A DNA stretch of 9,621 nt, taken from positions 1 to 9,621 of the forward strand of contig JAUVTI010000068.1 in the NCBI GenBank assembly GCA_030601605.1, given 5' to 3'. Shown in pieces: positions 6,745 to 9,621 of the stretch; position 1 is the stretch's first letter, and every line of letters begins with the position of its first letter. The notes below the pieces were generated by a model. It saw only the letters and a list, made by a program, of their open reading frames with translations. It was not told the DNA's origin and did not search any database. This stretch comes from Gemmatimonadales bacterium (GTDB lineage Bacteria > Gemmatimonadota > Gemmatimonadetes > Gemmatimonadales > GWC2-71-9). The position numbers were made by a program, and so were the translations under genes.

Positions 6745-8775
6745 CTACGGTTCCAGCGGCCGCACGATGCGGAAGCCGATGATCTCGCGGGCGACCGCCG
6801 GCTCGAACGGCTCCCGGTGCGAGCTCTCGAACATGTACGTGGGATCCTGCCACGATCCACCAACGACCAAGCGTCGGTACCCATCCTCGGCGACGTCCGA
6901 CACCCACTCGCGCACGTTGCCCGCCATATCGTACGCGCCGAACGGGCTGACGCCGAGCGGATACGACTCCACCGGCTCGGTGCCAACGAGCCCGAAGTTG
7001 GCCCGGCGATCGGTGGTCATGACGTCGTTCCCCCAAGGGAAGACTCCCGGATCGTCCCCCACGGCGGCACGCCACCACTCGTCCCGGGTCGGGAGACTCC
7101 CGCCTGCCCACCGTGCGTAGGCCGCTGCCTCGTACCACGACACGCCGACCACCGGGTGGTCATCCAGCCCACTGGGGAACGTCCCTCCCGACCACCCGCG
7201 TGGCCCCGAGAGCCCTGTGCGGTCCGCGAGTCGTTGCACGGCGGCCGCCCAGGGGAGCATCTCGCCGTCCACCATCAGGGCCTCCGGCCAGAACGTCGGG
7301 TTGCGGTATCCCCCTCCGATCACGAACTGCAGGTACTCGGCGTTGGTCACCTCGTGGCGGCCAATGAGGAACGGCGGCACTGACGAATCCGCGTCTCGCC
7401 CGGATGTGTTCCCCGCGCGCACGGCAACCATCCCCGCAGTGGCGGAGGCCTCCGGCAGTAGCGGGCGCGTGACGGTGCGATCGAGACCGACGTCAACGGT
7501 CACCAGGAAGCGGAGCTCACTCGACCCGTCGGCACTCAAGGACACCAGGTACTCCCCCGCCACCAATGCATACTCCGCCACTGGAGCGCGGCCCAGCACG
7601 ACCGGCTCTCTGCTCGAGAAGCCCTCGATGGGTTCCACACGCGTGAGCCGCACGCTGGCTCCGGCAGGCTCGGTCGTGATGGATAGTGTACCGGCAACCC
7701 GCGCAGCCAGATCGGCGACGCGGCTGTCGCTCAGCCCTATTCCGGCCACGCGCAGCCGCTCATACACTTCGTTGAAGTCGCCGTCCTGAGCCACTGGCGC
7801 GAGCTCTGCTGCGATTGCCGCAATCCTCTCCGTGGCGCCGCGCCGCCACAGTCCCACTCCTGTGACACCGCCAATCAAGACTGCGGCGAGAGCAATCAGC
7901 GCCCACGTCCGCCGCGTCATTCGCCTCCGCGTCGACGCAGCCTCCGGAGATCCGAGCAGCCCCGCAAACTCGCCGGCGCTGCTGAAGCGATCGCCGGGGT
8001 CGGACGCCAACGCCTTGGCGAGAGTCACCGGCAGCTCGTCAGGCGTTTCCCCCTCTCTCCATTCGAGCTTCGGAGCCACCTCGGTAAGGCGCTTGACGAT
8101 GATCTCCTGCACCGTCTTGCCGGTGAACGGCGGTTCTCCAGTGAGCATCTCGTACAGCACGCAGGCCAGGCTGTAGAGATCACTGCGCCCATCTATCTCG
8201 CCGCTGCCGGCGGACTGCTCTGGGCTCATGTACACGGGCGTGCCGATCGCCAGCCCCGTGCCTGTGAGCTGGTCTCCACCCGCCGTAGTTATCGCCCGGG
8301 CGATGCCGAAATCCGCCACTACGGCGTGGCCACCCTCGAGAAGGATGTTCTCCGGCTTTATGTCCCGGTGGACTATGTCGTTGCGATGGGCGTAGTCCAA
8401 TCCATCGGCTACTTCGCGAGTGATCTTGAGCGCCTCCGCCGCCGGGATGCGGCCCTCTCGCTTGAGACGCTGGCGCACGGACTCGCCGCGCACGTACGGC
8501 ATCACGTAGTAGAGGAATCCGTCGGCCTCACCGGAATCGTATAGGGGCAGGATGTGCGGGTGATTGAGTCCGGCCGTGATCTGGATCTCTCGAAGGAAGC
8601 GGTCCGCACCCAGCGCCGCGGCCAGCTCCGGCCGGAGGACTTTGAGCGCCACCTGGCGAGCGTGCTTGAGATCGCGGGCGAGATACACGGTTGCCATCCC
8701 GCCGGCTCCCAACTCGCCCTCGATGGCGTACCGGTCCGCAACGGCGGCCCGCAACCGCTCCAGCAGATCAGTCAA
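6745..8775 (-). CDS. Membrane Ser/Thr protein kinase with PEGA-like and formylglycine-synthase-like C-terminal domains
   Basis: A 676-residue one-pass membrane receptor kinase of the bacterial Hanks type. The kinase domain (about 16-275) is intact: glycine loop GAGGMA (23-28), Lys45 in VALK, HRDIKPEN (136-143) with Asp138, DFG (155-157) and SPEQ (184-187). A basic juxtamembrane stretch precedes one membrane helix (about 290-309). Outside are a PEGA-like segment (about 362-440, with SITTEPAGASVRL) and an FGE-sulfatase/SUMF1-type domain (about 445-673), shown by GRHEVTNAEYLQF, HPVVGVSWYEAAAYARW, LPTRDEWWRAA, FPWGND, GAYDMAGNVREWVSD and the VVGGSW end block. The two cysteines that catalyse formylglycine formation are absent; the only Cys is C205 in the kinase. 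The outer domain is thus probably a ligand-sensing or binding module. It heads an operon with the exported hydrolase. Confidence 0.93.
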   Translation of the reverse strand: MTDLLERLRAAVADRYAIEGELGAGGMATVYLARDLKHARQVALKVLRPELAAALGADRFLREIQITAGLNHPHILPLYDSGEADGFLYYVMPYVRGESVRQRLKREGRIPAAEALKITREVADGLDYAHRNDIVHRDIKPENILLEGGHAVVADFGIARAITTAGGDQLTGTGLAIGTPVYMSPEQSAGSGEIDGRSDLYSLACVLYEMLTGEPPFTGKTVQEIIVKRLTEVAPKLEWREGETPDELPVTLAKALASDPGDRFSSAGEFAGLLGSPEAASTRRRMTRRTWALIALAAVLIGGVTGVGLWRRGATERIAAIAAELAPVAQDGDFNEVYERLRVAGIGLSDSRVADLAARVAGTLSITTEPAGASVRLTRVEPIEGFSSREPVVLGRAPVAEYALVAGEYLVSLSADGSSELRFLVTVDVGLDRTVTRPLLPEASATAGMVAVRAGNTSGRDADSSVPPFLIGRHEVTNAEYLQFVIGGGYRNPTFWPEALMVDGEMLPWAAAVQRLADRTGLSGPRGWSGGTFPSGLDDHPVVGVSWYEAAAYARWAGGSLPTRDEWWRAAVGDDPGVFPWGNDVMTTDRRANFGLVGTEPVESYPLGVSPFGAYDMAGNVREWVSDVAEDGYRRLVVGGSWQDPTYMFESSHREPFEPAVAREIIGFRIVRPLEP

Positions 8776-8782
8776 TCGGTGG

Positions 8783-8787
8783 TCTCC
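8783..8787 (-). promoter_or_regulatory. Ribosome binding site GGAGA supporting a TTG start of the kinase
   Basis: On the minus strand GGAGA lies 7 nt before TTG 8775. An ATG at 8787-8789 is in another frame and reaches a stop after five codons. The TTG start gives MTDLLERL, which suits the usual beginning of such kinases. Confidence 0.6.
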
Positions 8788-8788
8788 A

Positions 8789-8817
8789 TTGGCCCCAGGG
8801 CACCGCTAAAGTATGAT
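8789..8817 (+). promoter_or_regulatory. Sigma70-type promoter for the thiamine-binding protein and pdxH
   Basis: TTGGCC (8789-8794) matches the -35 consensus at 4 of 6 positions and TATGAT (8812-8817) the -10 at 5 of 6, with an ideal 17-bp spacing. Transcription would start near 8824, about 35 nt before the GTG. The same short AT-rich patch read on the minus strand gives TATCAT (8813-8818), a possible -10 for the kinase operon, though its -35 is poor. A short inverted repeat GGCT...AGCC (8825-8828, 8836-8839) lies just after the predicted start and might be an operator, but four base pairs are weak evidence. Confidence 0.5.
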
Positions 8818-8847
8818 ACCGTGAGGCTGAGAGCTAGCCGAACACCC

Positions 8848-8853
8848 GGGGAG
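8848..8853 (+). promoter_or_regulatory. Ribosome binding site GGGGAG supporting a GTG start
   Basis: GGGGAG sits 5 nt before GTG 8859. It supports that codon as the start, and the resulting protein begins at the first beta strand expected for its family. Confidence 0.6.
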
Positions 8854-8858
8854 CCACC

Positions 8859-9137
8859 GTGAAAGCCATAGCTGAAGTGCAGGTCATACCAATCGGCTCC
8901 GGCGTCTCGGTCCGCGCCGAAGTGAAGCGCGCGCACCGGATCCTGGAGGACGCCGGGCTCAACGCGCAGCTCCATTCCAACGGCACCAATCTGGAGGGCG
9001 AGCTGGCAGACATCTTTGCGGCGATCGCGCGAGTTCACGAGACGCTGCACGCCGAGGGGACTGTCCGGCTCTCCACCCACATCAAGATCGGGACGCGCAC
9101 GGACAAGGAGCCCAGCCTGACCGGCAAGCTGTTCTGA
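8859..9137 (+). CDS. MTH1187-family (DUF77) thiamine-binding protein
   Basis: A 92-residue protein of the MTH1187/YkoF-like fold, close to the usual length of about 100. The family pattern is visible: an N-terminal strand with AEVQVIPIG (5-13), then VSVRAEVKRAHRILEDAGL (16-34), NGTNLEGEL (41-49, the GT..EG ligand-site motif), a helix at 50-66, and the closing RLSTHIKIGTRTDK (70-83). Characterised relatives bind thiamine or related pyrimidine ligands as small ferredoxin-like oligomers and are probably involved in thiamine salvage or buffering; the role here is inferred from the family. The start is GTG with a good ribosome binding site. The TGA stop overlaps the ATG of pdxH (TGATG at 9135-9139), so both are expressed together from the promoter at about 8789-8817. 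Confidence 0.87.
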   Translation: MKAIAEVQVIPIGSGVSVRAEVKRAHRILEDAGLNAQLHSNGTNLEGELADIFAAIARVHETLHAEGTVRLSTHIKIGTRTDKEPSLTGKLF

Positions 9138-9621
9138 TGTCCCTCTTCCGCAGAATCCGCGCGTTGTTCGCTGCCGGACGGGGCTTCGTAACGGGGCTCT
9201 CGGATGACGCCGCCGGCCAGGATCCGCTCGCGTTGTTCGACAAGTGGCTGTCGGACGCCAAGCGCGCCGGGATCTTCCTCCCCGAGAGCATGACGCTGGC
9301 CACCTGCGGCAGCGACGGCTCGCCCTCCGCCAGGCAGATGCTGCTCAAGGGCGTCACCGAGAAGGGTTTCGCGTTCTACACCAACTACGAGAGCCGCAAG
9401 GCGGAGGAGCTCAACGCCAACCCACACGCGGCGCTGGTGTTCCACTGGCCCATCCTGGAGCGACAGGTGCGCGTGGAGGGACTCGTGGAGCGCGTCTCCA
9501 AGGAAGAGTCAGAGGCGTATTTCCAGAGCCGGCTGCGCGGGAGCCAGATCGGCGCCTGGGCGTCGAGGCAGAGCTGGAAGCTGGAGAGCCGTGAGGAGAT
9601 GGAGCGGAAGTTCAAGGAGTA
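9137..9621 (+). CDS. pdxH: Pyridoxamine 5'-phosphate oxidase, 3' end outside window
   Basis: PdxH oxidises pyridoxamine or pyridoxine 5'-phosphate to pyridoxal 5'-phosphate, using FMN and oxygen, in vitamin B6 synthesis and salvage. The 161 codons present align well with the E. coli enzyme: DPLALFDKWLSDA (29-41), the FMN-binding ARQMLLKG (65-72), FAFYTNYESRKAEEL (78-92), the LERQVRVEG block (107-115), YFQSRLRGSQIGAWAS (128-143), and REEMERKFKE at the edge. About 40-60 C-terminal residues, including the final substrate-binding RLHDR-type motif, should lie to the right. The N-terminal 20 residues are rich in Arg, Phe and Ala and differ from the usual LRREYTKGGL segment. ATG 9137 overlaps the stop of the preceding gene and has no good ribosome binding site, so translational coupling is likely. 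Confidence 0.95.
   Translation, partial: MSLFRRIRALFAAGRGFVTGLSDDAAGQDPLALFDKWLSDAKRAGIFLPESMTLATCGSDGSPSARQMLLKGVTEKGFAFYTNYESRKAEELNANPHAALVFHWPILERQVRVEGLVERVSKEESEAYFQSRLRGSQIGAWASRQSWKLESREEMERKFKE

Noticed and set aside
6745..7450. True formylglycine-generating or EgtB-type enzyme activity in the kinase C-terminus
   Set aside because: The catalytic cysteine pair of formylglycine-generating enzymes is absent, and no EgtB-like iron-binding histidine cluster is visible, so only a fold-level call is justified.

Overview
The window is high-GC DNA with tightly packed bacterial genes and almost no AT-rich spacer. The best taxonomic clue is the Ser/Thr kinase at 6745-8775. Its N-terminus, its single membrane segment and its fusion to a PEGA-like plus formylglycine-synthase-like sensor region resemble the kinases that are very abundant in Gemmatimonadota. 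A Gemmatimonadota chromosome, possibly from a metagenome, is therefore my inference rather than a proven assignment. I see no insertion sequence, phage gene, CRISPR array, tRNA or rRNA.

Left part (1-2351): a secreted alpha/beta-hydrolase of the tripeptidyl-aminopeptidase/proline-iminopeptidase type runs leftward and is cut by the window edge. It is divergent from a small cytoplasmic alpha/beta-hydrolase at 1542-2351.

Central operon (2522-5779, plus strand): a PLP-dependent class I aminotransferase most like aspartate aminotransferase, then ATP-dependent PEP carboxykinase (pckA) one base after its stop, then a small unknown protein of 115 residues. The first two enzymes would carry aspartate to oxaloacetate and then to PEP, a gluconeogenic entry from amino acids. 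A plausible sigma70-like promoter lies near 2381-2410.

Right-hand minus-strand operon (8775 down to 5784): a membrane-spanning Ser/Thr kinase with an extracytoplasmic PEGA/FGE-like region is followed 25 bp later by an exported dienelactone-hydrolase-like enzyme. That operon meets the central operon tail to tail with only 4 bp between stop codons.

Right end (8859-9621, plus strand): a thiamine-binding MTH1187-family (DUF77) protein with a GTG start overlaps the start of pdxH (pyridoxamine 5'-phosphate oxidase) in a TGATG junction, and pdxH runs off the window. The 83-bp divergent spacer between the kinase and the DUF77 gene carries the clearest promoter in the window.

Most genes belong to known families. 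I do not see a convincing wholly new system. The points most worth checking are the kinase-sensor plus exported-hydrolase pair, the aminotransferase-pckA-unknown operon, and an altered substrate-loop motif in the PEP carboxykinase.
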